A stretch of 64,000 nt of DNA from Paenibacillus sp. sptzw28 (GCF_019550795.1 NZ_CP080545.1:949501-1013500), one strand, 5' to 3'. Positions 8,806-16,770 are shown, counted from the first letter of the stretch. Notes: generated by a model from the letters alone, not told the origin. Numbers and translations are program-made.

Positions 8806-9657
8806 ATGGTGCCAAGGTGGCCTATAAATACCATAGCGGCGGGATATCGTCATACCGTCGGGCTTAAATTGGACGGCACGGTGACAGCTGCGGGTGATAA
8901 TAAATATGGCCAATGTGATGTAAGCGGCTGGCGCGATATTGTGGCGGTTGCGGCGGGTAATGCTCATACGGGTAACGCTCATACAATCGGGCTTAAATCG
9001 GACGGCATGGTGGCGGCTGTAGGTTGGAATAAGCATGACCAATGCGATGTAAGCGGCTGGCGCGATATTGTGGCGGTTGCGGCGGGGTGGCGTCGTACCG
9101 TCGGGCTTAAAGCGGATGGCACGGTGGTGGCTGTGGGTCGAAATAATGAAGGCCAATGCAATGTAAGCGGCTGGCGTGATATGGTGGCGGTAGCGGCGGG
9201 TGACTGGCATACCGTCGGGCTTAAATCGGACGGCACGGTGGCGGCTGTGGGTAATAATCGGTATGGCCAATGTAAGGTAAGCGGCTGGCGCGGCATAGTG
9301 GCGGCAGCGGCGGGTTACCTTCATACCGTCGGGCTTAAATCGGACGGCACGGCGACGGCTGCGGGTTGGAATAAGCGTGACCAATGCGATGTAAGCGGCT
9401 GGCGCGGTATTGTGGCGATAGCGGCGGGTAGTAGTCATACCATCGGCCTTAAATCGGACGGCACGGTGGCGGCTGTGGGTTGGAATGAGCATGGCCAATG
9501 CAATGTAAGTGGCTGGCGCGATATTGTGGCGGTTGCGGCGGGTTGCGCTCATACTCTCGGCCTTAAATCGAACGGCACGGTGGTTGCTGTGGGTGATAAT
9601 GACTATGGCCAATGCTATGTAAGCGGCTGGCACGGCATCAAACTGCCCGACAATTAG
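8806..9657 (+). CDS. RCC1-repeat (beta-propeller) protein
   Basis: The protein is built almost wholly of seven 38-residue repeats with the pattern VAAGxxHTxGLKSDGT, AVGxN, QCxVSGWRD, the bacterial RCC1/BLIP-II-like propeller blade. Seven blades match a closed seven-bladed propeller. Blade 2 carries an extra GNAHT from a 15-bp tandem duplication. No signal peptide or membrane segment is visible. I chose ATG 8806 because GAGGAGG lies 6 bases upstream; an in-frame ATG at 8767 has no ribosome site. RCC1 propellers bind other proteins; the partner is unknown. The repeat DNA is very similar between blades, which suggests recent expansion or gene conversion. A terminator follows. Confidence 0.85.
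   Translation: MVPRWPINTIAAGYRHTVGLKLDGTVTAAGDNKYGQCDVSGWRDIVAVAAGNAHTGNAHTIGLKSDGMVAAVGWNKHDQCDVSGWRDIVAVAAGWRRTVGLKADGTVVAVGRNNEGQCNVSGWRDMVAVAAGDWHTVGLKSDGTVAAVGNNRYGQCKVSGWRGIVAAAAGYLHTVGLKSDGTATAAGWNKRDQCDVSGWRGIVAIAAGSSHTIGLKSDGTVAAVGWNEHGQCNVSGWRDIVAVAAGCAHTLGLKSNGTVVAVGDNDYGQCYVSGWHGIKLPDN
8827..9641 (+). repeat. Seven tandem 114-bp coding repeats
   Basis: Seven copies of a 114-bp unit (one extended by 15 bp) share long identical stretches such as GTAAGCGGCTGGCGCG and GGGCTTAAATCGGACGGCAC. They encode the RCC1 blades. Confidence 0.9.
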
Positions 9658-9686
9658 TTTTTAATATTATTAATACATATAATGAT

Positions 9687-9730
9687 AGCCATGCGCCGAT
9701 TTCACTCGCATGGCTTATATTTTGTATTTT
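9687..9730 (+). terminator. Terminator after the RCC1 gene
   Basis: AGCCATGCG (9687-9695) pairs with CGCATGGCT (9707-9715), followed by an AT-rich stretch with a T run (9716-9732). Confidence 0.7.
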
Positions 9731-9756
9731 TTCAGTCCTATTCTTGTAACATAGTT

Positions 9757-9782
9757 CGTAAGCGTCAAATGGCCCCCACCTT
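9757..9782 (+). mobile_element. IS66-family-like terminal repeat (end 1)
   Basis: The sequence begins CGTAAGCGTCAAA and ends CCCACCTT. It matches, inverted, 21 of 26 bases of a copy at 12563-12588. IS66-family elements begin with GTAAGCG-like ends, and a tnpA fragment of that family lies beside the second copy. No complete element is present. Confidence 0.5.
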
Positions 9783-9890
9783 GTTCATATGGCTGGAACT
9801 GCGCTATATAGGACGAAAATTGATATGGGGTCGATTTCCCTCTAATACATGAGGAATAACTTCAAAAGAATATTATTGAAATCGAGTAAT

Positions 9891-9911
9891 AGACCCTTCG
9901 GGTCTTTTTTG
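9891..9911 (+). terminator. Small UUCG-loop terminator hairpin
   Basis: AGACCC-TTCG-GGTCT followed by TTTTT. No gene ends immediately before it, so it may be left over from a lost gene. Confidence 0.7.
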
Positions 9912-10015
9912 TCTTGACGATTATAAAAGCGAAACACATTAGTAAACGAGAGATTCCTTATCACCATAGTATTAAAGACATCTCAACAAGTGGATTAATG
10001 TTCCGTCGTATTCGT

Positions 10016-10108
10016 CCCCTAAAAAGCCAAGCGACTCACCGGTTCTAAGCCAGGCAAAAAGCAGCCTGACTAAGAACCCGGTAGATTCCATTGGCTTTCT
10101 TTACGGGG
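10016..10108 (+). ncRNA. Strongly structured intergenic element (candidate RNA or palindromic repeat)
   Basis: An outer stem pairs CCCCTAAAAAGCCAA (10016-10030) with 10091-10108. An inner hairpin pairs 10039-10055 (CCGGTTCTAAGCCAGGC) with 10064-10081 with few mismatches. No coding frame covers it and there is no long T tract, so a plain terminator is unlikely. It could be a structured RNA, a leader fragment or a miniature palindromic element. I do not recognise a known riboswitch consensus. Confidence 0.4.
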
Positions 10109-10569
10109 ATTACAGGGAAGCACTTGTTTTACTGCAGCTCAAGGGACCATTATTTTCGGGATTCTTTCAGACATGAACGCCTCCTATTCATGCAATGTCA
10201 ATCGAGTTGAGGGTTAAGGCACTAAAAATATCCGTATAAGATAACACTAGAAAGTATAAAAAAGACAACTAGTATAGAAAGATTCTTATAGTTTCGTGAA
10301 ATAATCGATTCTATAATTGAAAGTAGAAAATAACCGGAGTTTTCAAATTAAGTTTGCAACAGTCCGTGAAACTATTCATATAGAAGGGTTCTACACTTTA
10401 TATTCCAAAGGATCTAAGTTAATCTTTCTTTACCTTCCACCATCCAGATCGTCCCCATCTAATAAATAAAACACTTTAAGAGAGGGGGAAGATATAAATT
10501 TATTAGATTCCCCATTCCAGATGATACAAATTGTATTAAAAAGTAAAAAAATGATTCGGGAGGTTTCTC
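10109..10569. other. Intergenic region before the Calx-beta gene
   Basis: AT-rich and without a convincing reading frame. A weak ribosome site (GGGAGG) precedes ATG 10570. I see no clear promoter. Confidence 0.5.
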
Positions 10570-12075
10570 ATGCAAGAGATCAGATCCACAAGACAACGAC
10601 CGTGTAAATGGAAAAAGATCGCCTCGCTGCTAGTGATGTTCGTCCTTGTCCTGCTGCCGTTCGGCGCTTTGGCGCACGCGGAAGAGGCTGTCGGCGAAAT
10701 CTCAATTTCTGCTGATGATTATGTGACGCCGGAAGATCGTGGCGGTTTCCTATTAAACATTAAACGCACCGGCGGATCATCAGGATTTGCGAGTGTCTCA
10801 TTTACCATTGGCGGCTCGGCCAAAATAAACGAAGATTACGAAGCGTATGAAGCGCCTTCGGAAGACAGAATCCTGTATTTCGAGGAAGGGGTGACATTAA
10901 TTCAGTTCATATATATAACACACAGCGATTCCCTGGCCGAGGGAGATGAGAATATCACCTTCACGCTTAGCGATCCGTATGGAGCGACGCTTGGCAACTC
11001 TATCGCGAACGTATTGATTGCGGATGAGGATTACCGGAATCCGGCTGCGGGCGAGATTAGCCTGAGTGCGGGCTCCTATTCAGCCGGTGAGGGTGACGGA
11101 TATGCAAACCTGACCGTGAACCGCACGAACGGAGCGGAAGGCGCAGTGGCGGTTGACTACAGGTATGAGGGGTGCTACTACTGGCCGTGCAGCGCAAACG
11201 AAGGTGAGGATTATCTCGGTCATTATGGTTATATTATCCTTGCGGATGGCGAAACGTCGAAGACGATTCAGGTACCGTTAATCGATGACAGCGTGTATGA
11301 AGGCGACGAAAATTTTCATTTAGTCCTGCAGTCCGTGTCAGGCGGCGCGACCATCGGCAGCTTGAATAGTGCGGACGTGACGATTCTGGAAAATGAACCC
11401 CATCCGATGGTGACGCTGGAGAGCGGCACCTACACGATAACGGAGACCGGCTACAAGCTCAGCCTCAACGTGCTGCGCGAGAACAATTTGGATGCGGTTA
11501 CAACCGTCGATTATATGACGGCGTCCGGCACGGCCGAAGCCGGCAGCGACTTTATTGCAAAGAGCGGCACCCTGACTTTCAATAAAGGCCAATCTTCGGC
11601 TCTAATTGAAATCGAAGTGCGTGACGACACAGTCTATGAAGGTGATGAGACCTTCACCGTAACGCTCAGCAACCCTACCATGGGCAAGCTCGGACAGAAT
11701 GCAAGTGGGCAGGTGACCATTTTTGAGAACGATCCACCGCCAAGCGAAGTTGAATTTAGCGCTCTTCACTACTACGGCTTGGAAAAATCCGGTCAGGTTA
11801 CGGTCGTCGTAACCCGTACGGGGTATACGGGAGGACCGGCAACCGTGGATTATGCGACGGGTTCGGGTACAGCCATAGCCGGGGAAGACTTTGTTTCCGC
11901 ATCGGGCACGTTGACCTTTGCGCCGGGCGAAAGCAGCAAGACGATCCCTATTACGCTAATCGACGATAAGATGAAAGAGTCATTCGAAACATTCAGCGTA
12001 CAGCTGGCTAAACCGACCGGGGGCGCCTTCATCGGCAATCAGGGGAAGGTGGCTGTCACGATTTACGAGAAGTAG
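10570..12075 (+). CDS. Secreted Calx-beta repeat protein
   Basis: A 501-residue exported protein. The N-terminus has basic residues, a hydrophobic core (LLVMFVLVLLPFGALAHA) and an AxA cleavage site near residue 37. Four Calx-beta domains of about 110 residues follow (roughly 40-155, 160-275, 280-385, 390-500), each with the family pattern of DYxxxSGTLTF and DDxxxEGDETFxxxL. Calx-beta domains are calcium-binding beta sandwiches found in adhesins and matrix proteins. There is no LPXTG or SLH anchor, so it may be released or bound through a partner. The gene lies alone between IS66-like end sequences, and a strong terminator follows. A role in surface adhesion is inferred. Confidence 0.85.
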   Translation: MQEIRSTRQRPCKWKKIASLLVMFVLVLLPFGALAHAEEAVGEISISADDYVTPEDRGGFLLNIKRTGGSSGFASVSFTIGGSAKINEDYEAYEAPSEDRILYFEEGVTLIQFIYITHSDSLAEGDENITFTLSDPYGATLGNSIANVLIADEDYRNPAAGEISLSAGSYSAGEGDGYANLTVNRTNGAEGAVAVDYRYEGCYYWPCSANEGEDYLGHYGYIILADGETSKTIQVPLIDDSVYEGDENFHLVLQSVSGGATIGSLNSADVTILENEPHPMVTLESGTYTITETGYKLSLNVLRENNLDAVTTVDYMTASGTAEAGSDFIAKSGTLTFNKGQSSALIEIEVRDDTVYEGDETFTVTLSNPTMGKLGQNASGQVTIFENDPPPSEVEFSALHYYGLEKSGQVTVVVTRTGYTGGPATVDYATGSGTAIAGEDFVSASGTLTFAPGESSKTIPITLIDDKMKESFETFSVQLAKPTGGAFIGNQGKVAVTIYEK

Positions 12076-12101
12076 TTTGTGAGTATGCAAGCAAGTTTCG
12101 G

Positions 12102-12131
12102 CCCCTCCGATCGGAGGGGTCCTTCTTTTTG
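12102..12131 (+). terminator. Terminator after the Calx-beta gene
   Basis: The palindrome CCCCTCCGATCGGAGGGG (12102-12119) is followed by TCCTTCTTTTT. Confidence 0.88.
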
Positions 12132-12255
12132 GGGGTAGTACCACATAGCCATCAAGTTAAGAGAATTTAAACATCCTCCCAAACAGGAAAAAATCAAATT
12201 TTCTTCCTTTTGGGGGTGCAATATATCCTTAGCTTGATCGGCATGTGTCTCTACC
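12131..12255. mobile_element. Inverted pair resembling insertion-sequence debris
   Basis: GGGGGTAGTACCACATAG at about 12131 begins a segment ending CATCAAGTTAAG. A related sequence (CTTAGCTTGATCGGCATGTG near 12229) occurs in the opposite orientation. About 16 of 21 bases match when inverted. No transposase is present. The family was not identified. Confidence 0.3.
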
Positions 12256-12300
12256 CCAGAACCTGACTTACATGTCAGATCACCTTTGGCCGCTTCTTCG

Positions 12301-12408
12301 TTAAGAAGGAATTAGACTCCGGACGACCGGAAACAGGGCAACGGCCAATGCTCCTAATGCTACGGCAGCCGTTAGGAGCGTGATCGCACGCACCCGGCGT
12401 TCGGCGTA
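12301..12408 (-). pseudogene. C-terminal tail of a membrane protein (fragment)
   Basis: On the minus strand a 35-residue frame (start YAERRVRAIT, then LLTAAVALGALAVALFPVV) ends at TAA 12301-12303. It is a single hydrophobic helix with a basic start, like the last transmembrane segment of a larger protein. It has no start codon and directly abuts an IS66 tnpA fragment, so it is debris at a deletion junction. Confidence 0.45.
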
Positions 12409-12419
12409 AGCGTCACATA

Positions 12420-12506
12420 GCACCAAGCTTTCATCGTGAGGCCACTTGTCCGATAGGCTGCGATGCGTGCCTGCCAATCTTGTCTGTGTTGTTCTTTGGT
12501 ATTCAT
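12420..12506 (-). pseudogene. IS66-family accessory protein TnpA, N-terminal fragment
   Basis: From ATG 12506 on the minus strand the frame begins MNTKEQHRQDWQARIAAYRT and then SGLTMKAWC, the characteristic start of the IS66 tnpA/orf1 HTH protein. It leaves this family pattern after the Cys and stops soon after. An IS66-like terminal repeat lies upstream at 12563-12588, in the position expected for the left end. The tnpB and tnpC genes are absent. Confidence 0.6.
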
Positions 12507-12562
12507 GAGATACCCTCTGTATTCAGGTTAATCTCATGATCTGATAGCTAGCCGAGTGGTTG

Positions 12563-12588
12563 AAGGTGGGAAGAGTTTGACGCTTACG
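12563..12588 (-). mobile_element. IS66-family-like terminal repeat (end 2)
   Basis: The reverse complement reads CGTAAGCGTCAAA, 5 bases, CCCACCTT, the same layout as at 9757-9782 but inverted. The 8 bases outside the two ends differ, so this is not one intact transposon with a target duplication. Confidence 0.5.
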
Positions 12589-12674
12589 CGGCTCACAATT
12601 TCCTGAGGCTCTATTACTTTAGAGGTTTTGACTCCAGCGAATAAGCCAATCTAAGAGCAAGACGCTAAAATCAA

Positions 12675-12706
12675 ACAGCCGCCGGCTCTTATAGCCAGGC
12701 GGCTGT
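12675..12706 (-). terminator. Terminator of the ArsR/SRPBCC pair
   Basis: On the minus strand ACAGCCGCC and GGCGGCTGT form a 9-bp stem followed by TTTGATTTT. Confidence 0.85.
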
Positions 12707-12717
12707 CCAGTATTTCC

Positions 12718-13233
12718 TTACTTAAACTCGTTCAGGCGCTCTTCCAGACGGTCCCAAGTTTGGGTGATGCCCTCAAGCATGCCCATGTCCATGACGGTCT
12801 TCAGGGCCTCCGCAGACACATATTCTGCACGGTTGACGAGCTTCGTCTTGCCGCCCAGATCGATAAATTCCAATCTAACAGCGGTCGCCGGCATGGCCTC
12901 GTTGGAATTGCCCTCGGCATCCGAGAAGTAATCGGTATAGATGATCGTCTCCGGTTCGGCAATTTCCTTATAAACGCCTTTACCCCAAGATTCCATGCCG
13001 TAAAATTGGCCTTGGTTCTGATCGACGCACTTCATGCAGTAGTGCCAAACGCCCCCGGGCCGGAAATCGATGTTGCAGACCGGCAGCTCCCAGCCTCTCG
13101 GGCCCCACCAGTGCTTGAGATGCTCAGGCTCTTTAAACATCTTGAACACGAGCTCGCGCGGCGCGTTGAAAACGCGCTCCAGCACCAGCACCCGATCGTT
13201 CTCTACCCTCGAAATCATAGCGTTGTTTGACAT
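12718..13233 (-). CDS. SRPBCC (AHSA1-like) domain protein
   Basis: A 171-residue protein of the SRPBCC/START superfamily, AHSA1-like branch: VFNAPRELVFKMFKEPEHL, then KHWWGP near the N-terminus, a beta-rich centre, and a long C-terminal helix (GITQTWDRLEERLNEF). Such proteins bind hydrophobic ligands in a helix-grip fold. ATG 13233 has a good AGGAGG site. It lies 30 bases downstream of an ArsR-type gene on the same strand, a common regulator/ligand-binding pair in Bacillota. The ligand is unknown. A separate gene at 17366 has the same two domains fused in one chain. Confidence 0.85.
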   Translation of the reverse strand: MSNNAMISRVENDRVLVLERVFNAPRELVFKMFKEPEHLKHWWGPRGWELPVCNIDFRPGGVWHYCMKCVDQNQGQFYGMESWGKGVYKEIAEPETIIYTDYFSDAEGNSNEAMPATAVRLEFIDLGGKTKLVNRAEYVSAEALKTVMDMGMLEGITQTWDRLEERLNEFK

Positions 13234-13263
13234 TGTATTTCCTCCTTATTCTTATAAATGGTA

Positions 13264-13608
13264 TTATGACTTTTCCTTTTCTTGAAGTTCCCGCAAGTAG
13301 TCTTCCAGATTGTCGAATCTGTCTTCCATGATGCGCCGGAAGGACTTTACCCAAGAATCCAGTTCTTGGAAGGGCTCGGGCCGGAGCTTGTAGATCCGGC
13401 GATTGGCTTCGGCCTTTACTTCCAGAATCCCGCTGTCGCTTAGCACCTTCAAATGCTTCGAGGCTTGGGGCTGCCGAAGTCCCAGCCGGTCGGCGATTTC
13501 CCCCACCGTCAGCGGACCGTCGCGCAGAAGTTCGACGATATTCCTACGGTTCGGTTCCGCCAAAGCGCTTAGCATCGTCATGTCCATGCCCGGATTCTTC
13601 CCTGACAT
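13264..13608 (-). CDS. ArsR-family winged-helix repressor
   Basis: A short ArsR/SmtB-type regulator: MLSALAEPNRRNIVELLRDG, then LTVGEIADRLGLRQPQASKH with LKVLSDSGIL form the winged helix. No cysteine pair for metal binding is visible, so it is of the non-metal type usually linked to SRPBCC proteins. I chose ATG 13608 because GAGGTGAG lies 5 bases upstream; an in-frame ATG at 13662 is possible. Transcribed with the SRPBCC gene from a promoter that overlaps GGAAT/ATTCC repeats, which suggests autorepression. Confidence 0.88.
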   Translation of the reverse strand: MSGKNPGMDMTMLSALAEPNRRNIVELLRDGPLTVGEIADRLGLRQPQASKHLKVLSDSGILEVKAEANRRIYKLRPEPFQELDSWVKSFRRIMEDRFDNLEDYLRELQEKEKS

Positions 13609-13686
13609 GTCGCTCACCTCGTTAATGATAGCCTCTTGGTATAACCTCATCTCCTTCATCATTATGGTTATCTTCTTGTTGAATTA

Positions 13687-13716
13687 AATATACACTATCA
13701 GGAATATTCCTGTCAA
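13687..13716 (-). promoter_or_regulatory. Promoter and operator of the ArsR/SRPBCC pair
   Basis: On the minus strand TTGACA (13711-13716), 18 bases, TATATT (13687-13692). The palindrome AGGAATATTCCT (13700-13711) lies inside the spacer and further ATTCC/GGAAT copies flank it, fitting repression by the ArsR protein. Confidence 0.65.
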
Positions 13717-13799
13717 GGAATGTTTATAAAAAATAAAAATGGCACCGGTTCAATTCCGATTCCATTCTATTTTCAGGGCGTTTACTTAAGTGAAGGTCT

Positions 13800-14714
13800 T
13801 CACGTCACTCTATTTTTTTCAGCCCACCCTGTCAATTTTTCAGATGTTCTTCCGATGACTTTGCGGATAGAGGCTGCAACCCGGTCGGGACGATCCTCTT
13901 GCACGTAGTGAGAGGCATCATCGAGAGTCTCGGTTTCGTTCATTTTGAGGTATCCCTGCCATCTAGCCATCTCTGTGAGCGGAAAACCGGCGCTATCTTT
14001 GGCACCCCACAGAATTTGCGCAGGTAAATCAGACAGCACGTGCAGTTTAGATTCAATTTCCGCGAGCCACGAGCGAGCCTTCCGAATCTGCCTTGGAAAT
14101 ACCCATGTCGGTTTCCTTGATTTTGGAGTTGGGAAAGGATCGGTATAGGCCTTTCTCAAACCTTCCGTCACTTTTTCAGTTTGGAAAATCCCGTGCGGAA
14201 CAATTTTTTTGGCGAAGAAGTTCCGCCGTGTCTGAAGCCAGTATCCGAGGGGCCATCCCCCCATGGCCAAAGAAAACATCTTCATTGCGGGGAGAGTCGC
14301 CGGCCAGGCCCATGTATTCATCACGACGATTCCACGCAGATTTTCCGGGTGGCGGACCGCGTAATTTAAACCGATCGGTCCACCCCAATCCTGAACGACC
14401 AGAACAAAATTCTTGAGGTCCATGCGACGAATAAAATCGATGACTGCATCAGATTGCTCTTGTGGCGTAAATCCATACCGGGATGGCGCCTTTGACATGC
14501 CCATTCCAGGGTAGTCCAACGCGATAAGACGAAATTCGCCGCGCAGTTCCTTAATGACATTCCGATAGAGATATGACCATGTGGGGTTCCCGTGAAGGAG
14601 AAGAATCGTCGGTCCCTGTCCTTCGTCAATGTAATGAATGAATCCGTCACGATAGGGCATCCAGTGGTCTTTGAAAGGGTACTCCATCGAATCCACTTCA
14701 AATTCTCTTTTCAT
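13800..14714 (-). CDS. Alpha/beta hydrolase, haloalkane dehalogenase-like
   Basis: 304 residues from ATG 14714, chosen because AAGGAG lies 8 bases upstream. Family marks of haloalkane dehalogenases are present: oxyanion/halide segment HGNPTW (41-46, Asn43), nucleophile elbow VVQDWGG (Asp109 followed by halide-binding Trp110), an acid in WGAKDSAG and the base His in DASHYVQED. These enzymes hydrolyse carbon-halogen bonds, but close relatives act on epoxides or esters. The gene is divergent from an HxlR regulator 132 bases away, which probably controls it. The substrate cannot be told from sequence. Confidence 0.8.
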   Translation of the reverse strand: MKREFEVDSMEYPFKDHWMPYRDGFIHYIDEGQGPTILLLHGNPTWSYLYRNVIKELRGEFRLIALDYPGMGMSKAPSRYGFTPQEQSDAVIDFIRRMDLKNFVLVVQDWGGPIGLNYAVRHPENLRGIVVMNTWAWPATLPAMKMFSLAMGGWPLGYWLQTRRNFFAKKIVPHGIFQTEKVTEGLRKAYTDPFPTPKSRKPTWVFPRQIRKARSWLAEIESKLHVLSDLPAQILWGAKDSAGFPLTEMARWQGYLKMNETETLDDASHYVQEDRPDRVAASIRKVIGRTSEKLTGWAEKNRVT

Positions 14715-14846
14715 ATGTCTGTTCTCCTTTTTATCTTCAATTATTTTTCCCTCTTTATTCACAATGGTAGCGATCTGTGATACATTTGAAAAGTAGTTAC
14801 ATTAAGGTGCTATAGTTTCATAAAATGAACTATGGAGGGATCACCG

Positions 14847-15212
14847 ATGATCAGTCCGTCATGTCCGGGGCAAATTGAACCGATCTTAAAGGTTTTAGAC
14901 GGCAAGTGGAATCTGCTGCTATTGCGTGAATTGTTTAACGGCACCAAGCGTTTCGGGGAACTGCGACGTTCGCTTCATCCGATCAGTCCGAAAACTTTGA
15001 CCGATCGTTTGCGCATGTTGGAGGAGGAAAAAATCGTGACACGCACTCTATACCCTGGGGTGCCTTTACATGTTGAATACGAGCTTACCGAACGCGGACA
15101 GCGTCTGCAGCCTATTTTTGCTGCCATGTGGGTGTGGGTGCAGGAGAATGGCGCGTGTCCAGGGAAAGAGTCGGACAATTGGAGTGAAGGTACGGAAGCC
15201 ATGATGCCATGA
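14847..15212 (+). CDS. HxlR-family transcriptional regulator
   Basis: About 121 residues. HxlR winged helix: CPGQIEPILKVLDGKWNLLL, then RELFNGTKRFGELRRSL and ISPKTLTDRLRMLEEE. The early Cys is typical of the family and may serve redox or electrophile sensing. Start ATG 14847 has GGAGGG 7 bases upstream; ATG 14832 in frame lacks one. It is divergent from the dehalogenase-like gene. The intergenic sequence contains an imperfect dyad (ATAGTTTCAT / ATGAACTAT, about 14811-14832), a candidate operator. Confidence 0.87.
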   Translation: MISPSCPGQIEPILKVLDGKWNLLLLRELFNGTKRFGELRRSLHPISPKTLTDRLRMLEEEKIVTRTLYPGVPLHVEYELTERGQRLQPIFAAMWVWVQENGACPGKESDNWSEGTEAMMP

Positions 15213-15411
15213 TGTAATTGTCCTGCGGAGCGGGTGAAATAGGAGCGACAATCGATTAGACGGGACTATATTTCGATAAAACAGCGGAAGTTCGGATTTA
15301 TTTTCAATATCGAAACAATATACGGAACGGTTGGCAGGCCGGAACGAAAGTACACCTGGGACAAGACCCGGTCTTAGGCGCTTCCGGGGGTGAATGCTGT
15401 AGAAAAAACGG

Positions 15412-15477
15412 GTTGACCTTTGTTAAATCTTGTAGTAAATTATACGTGTATAATACAAATGATGCATAACACATCAT
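15412..15477 (+). promoter_or_regulatory. Promoter and two inverted repeats before the MarR operon
   Basis: TTGACC (15412-15417) with TAAATT 17 bases later is a plausible promoter. TTATAC-GT-GTATAA (15440-15453) and ATGATG-7-CATCAT (15459-15477) are dyads of the kind MarR dimers bind, so autoregulation is likely. Confidence 0.55.
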
Positions 15478-15495
15478 TGTGGGGAGGTATTTGAA

Positions 15496-15975
15496 GTGCA
15501 AAGAGAAAATGTCCTGCAGCTAAGGGATGTTATGCAGCAATTTATTCGATCATTTGGTCTTTTGGAGCAAACAAAAACACCCTGCGGTTTTTCTTTGTCT
15601 TTATCCCAAGTATTTGCGCTGCAAGAGCTGGAAAAACAAACGCTCACTATAACGGAGCTGGCTGAAAAGCTTCAACTGGAAAGAAGTTCGGTCAGCAGAC
15701 TCATTGATGTACTGGTTAAAGGGGATTTTGTTTCAAGAGAACTGAACGAAAATAACCGTAGAGAAGTCATACTGGCTTTAACTGAAAAAGGGATACGTTC
15801 AATACAAAGGCTGCGCGATCAGTCCGTTGAATTTTATAATTCCATACTAAGCAAAATGTCAGAATCGGAACAATTTCAGTTTTCGGAAAGCTTTAAAGCA
15901 TTTACTCAATCACTGCTTGAAGTCAGGAAGGATTCTGCATTAAGAGTTTACAGTCACGGGGAGAGAGAACAATGA
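15496..15975 (+). CDS. MarR-family transcriptional regulator
   Basis: 159 residues from GTG 15496, with GGGGAGG 8 bases upstream. The winged helix (LTITELAEKLQLERSSVSRL, then IDVLVKGDFVSRELNENNRR with the wing Asn-Arg-Arg) and flanking dimerisation helices are typical. It overlaps the next gene by four bases (ATGA), so both form one operon. Two dyads in the promoter point to autorepression. The inducer is unknown. Confidence 0.88.
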   Translation: MQRENVLQLRDVMQQFIRSFGLLEQTKTPCGFSLSLSQVFALQELEKQTLTITELAEKLQLERSSVSRLIDVLVKGDFVSRELNENNRREVILALTEKGIRSIQRLRDQSVEFYNSILSKMSESEQFQFSESFKAFTQSLLEVRKDSALRVYSHGEREQ

Positions 15976-16307
15976 AACATCGGTACAATCATAAGGAAGA
16001 GGCCGCTTCAACATTAGCAGCCTCGGTATCAACCGTTATTTTCTCGATTATTGCTTCTTCGCATCATTGGCTTCATATGGGGATTCTTCTTGTGCTTGGC
16101 GGTTCAACGAACGCAATGGGAGCGATGACAGGTGTGGTATGGATCAGAAGAGTAATGATCTTTGCAACGCTGTTTACAACTGTATTTGCTGTTTATCGTA
16201 TGGTTAAGCGAAAGCATATGCCTTTGTGGATGAAAGGTCTTACTTCCTTCTCAATAATAGTGTCGATTGGTTTTACAGGGTATACATTTGTCCAATTCGG
16301 TTGGTAA
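15972..16307 (+). CDS. Small integral membrane protein, unknown function
   Basis: 111 residues with about four hydrophobic segments (around 14-32, 34-52, 55-74 and 86-107) and His-rich patches (SSHHWLH). I do not recognise a family. The start codon overlaps the stop of the MarR gene, so translation is coupled. Proteins in such MarR operons are often transporters or their small partners, but this one is too short to assign. Confidence 0.7.
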   Translation: MKHRYNHKEEAASTLAASVSTVIFSIIASSHHWLHMGILLVLGGSTNAMGAMTGVVWIRRVMIFATLFTTVFAVYRMVKRKHMPLWMKGLTSFSIIVSIGFTGYTFVQFGW

Positions 16308-16330
16308 GACGAGGTATGGAATTGTTAAGA

Positions 16331-16738
16331 TCATCTTTGTTTACCCCGAATTTGGTGCCACATGGTCACCATATCGATCCAGCCGCGATGTTCGGCAATC
16401 TTGCCGTCCTCGACACGATATTGACGGTACAGCGTGACATCAATTGCATTGTTAGTCGGCGCTGTTCCAAAGAACATTCCTTGGTGCGTGCCTCTCACAG
16501 TCATTCTTACGAGTACCTTCTCCCCTTGGCCTATGATCTCTTCGACGGTGTACTGTTTATCCGGAAAGGCTTCCAATATCCTCGCGGCGAATTGTTTCAG
16601 GCCCTCTTTGGATTGGTAGGAGAGCTCTTGATAATCGGCAGATAGAAACCGGTCCACGCAATCCAATTCGCTTCGATTCCAAAAAGCCTCGATAAACGCC
16701 GTTACTGTTTCAATATTGTTCTGTTCTATCGTTTTCAT
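16331..16738 (-). CDS. SnoaL-like (NTF2-fold) protein
   Basis: 135 residues with the SnoaL/NTF2-like pattern: an N-terminal helix (IETVTAFIEAFWNRSELDCV), DRFLSADYQEL, a central beta sheet (VLVRMTVRGTHQG) and the closing strand VEDGKIAEHRGWIDM. The fold serves polyketide cyclases, isomerases and many uncharacterised small enzymes. It ends 23 bases from the convergent membrane gene and lies downstream of a close paralogue on the same strand (16771-17124), from which it differs by an intact central region. Substrate unknown. Confidence 0.78.
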   Translation of the reverse strand: MKTIEQNNIETVTAFIEAFWNRSELDCVDRFLSADYQELSYQSKEGLKQFAARILEAFPDKQYTVEEIIGQGEKVLVRMTVRGTHQGMFFGTAPTNNAIDVTLYRQYRVEDGKIAEHRGWIDMVTMWHQIRGKQR

Positions 16739-16770
16739 CTCAACACATCTCCTATTTGTCAGTTCTTTGG

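Noticed and set aside
8761..9633. Repetitive minus-strand frame of 290 codons
   Set aside because: It is the shadow of the RCC1 repeats; the plus-strand frame has the conserved blade pattern and a ribosome site.
8827..9641. Regularly spaced repeats suggesting CRISPR
   Set aside because: The repeats are contiguous 114-bp coding units without unique spacers.
12350..12379. Hairpin containing CTAACGGCTGCCG on the minus strand, similar to the cassette sites
   Set aside because: It lies within the coding debris of a membrane protein tail and lacks both arms.
12541..12575. tRNA-like string (AGCCGAGTGGTTGAAGG)
   Set aside because: No cloverleaf can be closed, and the stretch overlaps the IS66-type end.
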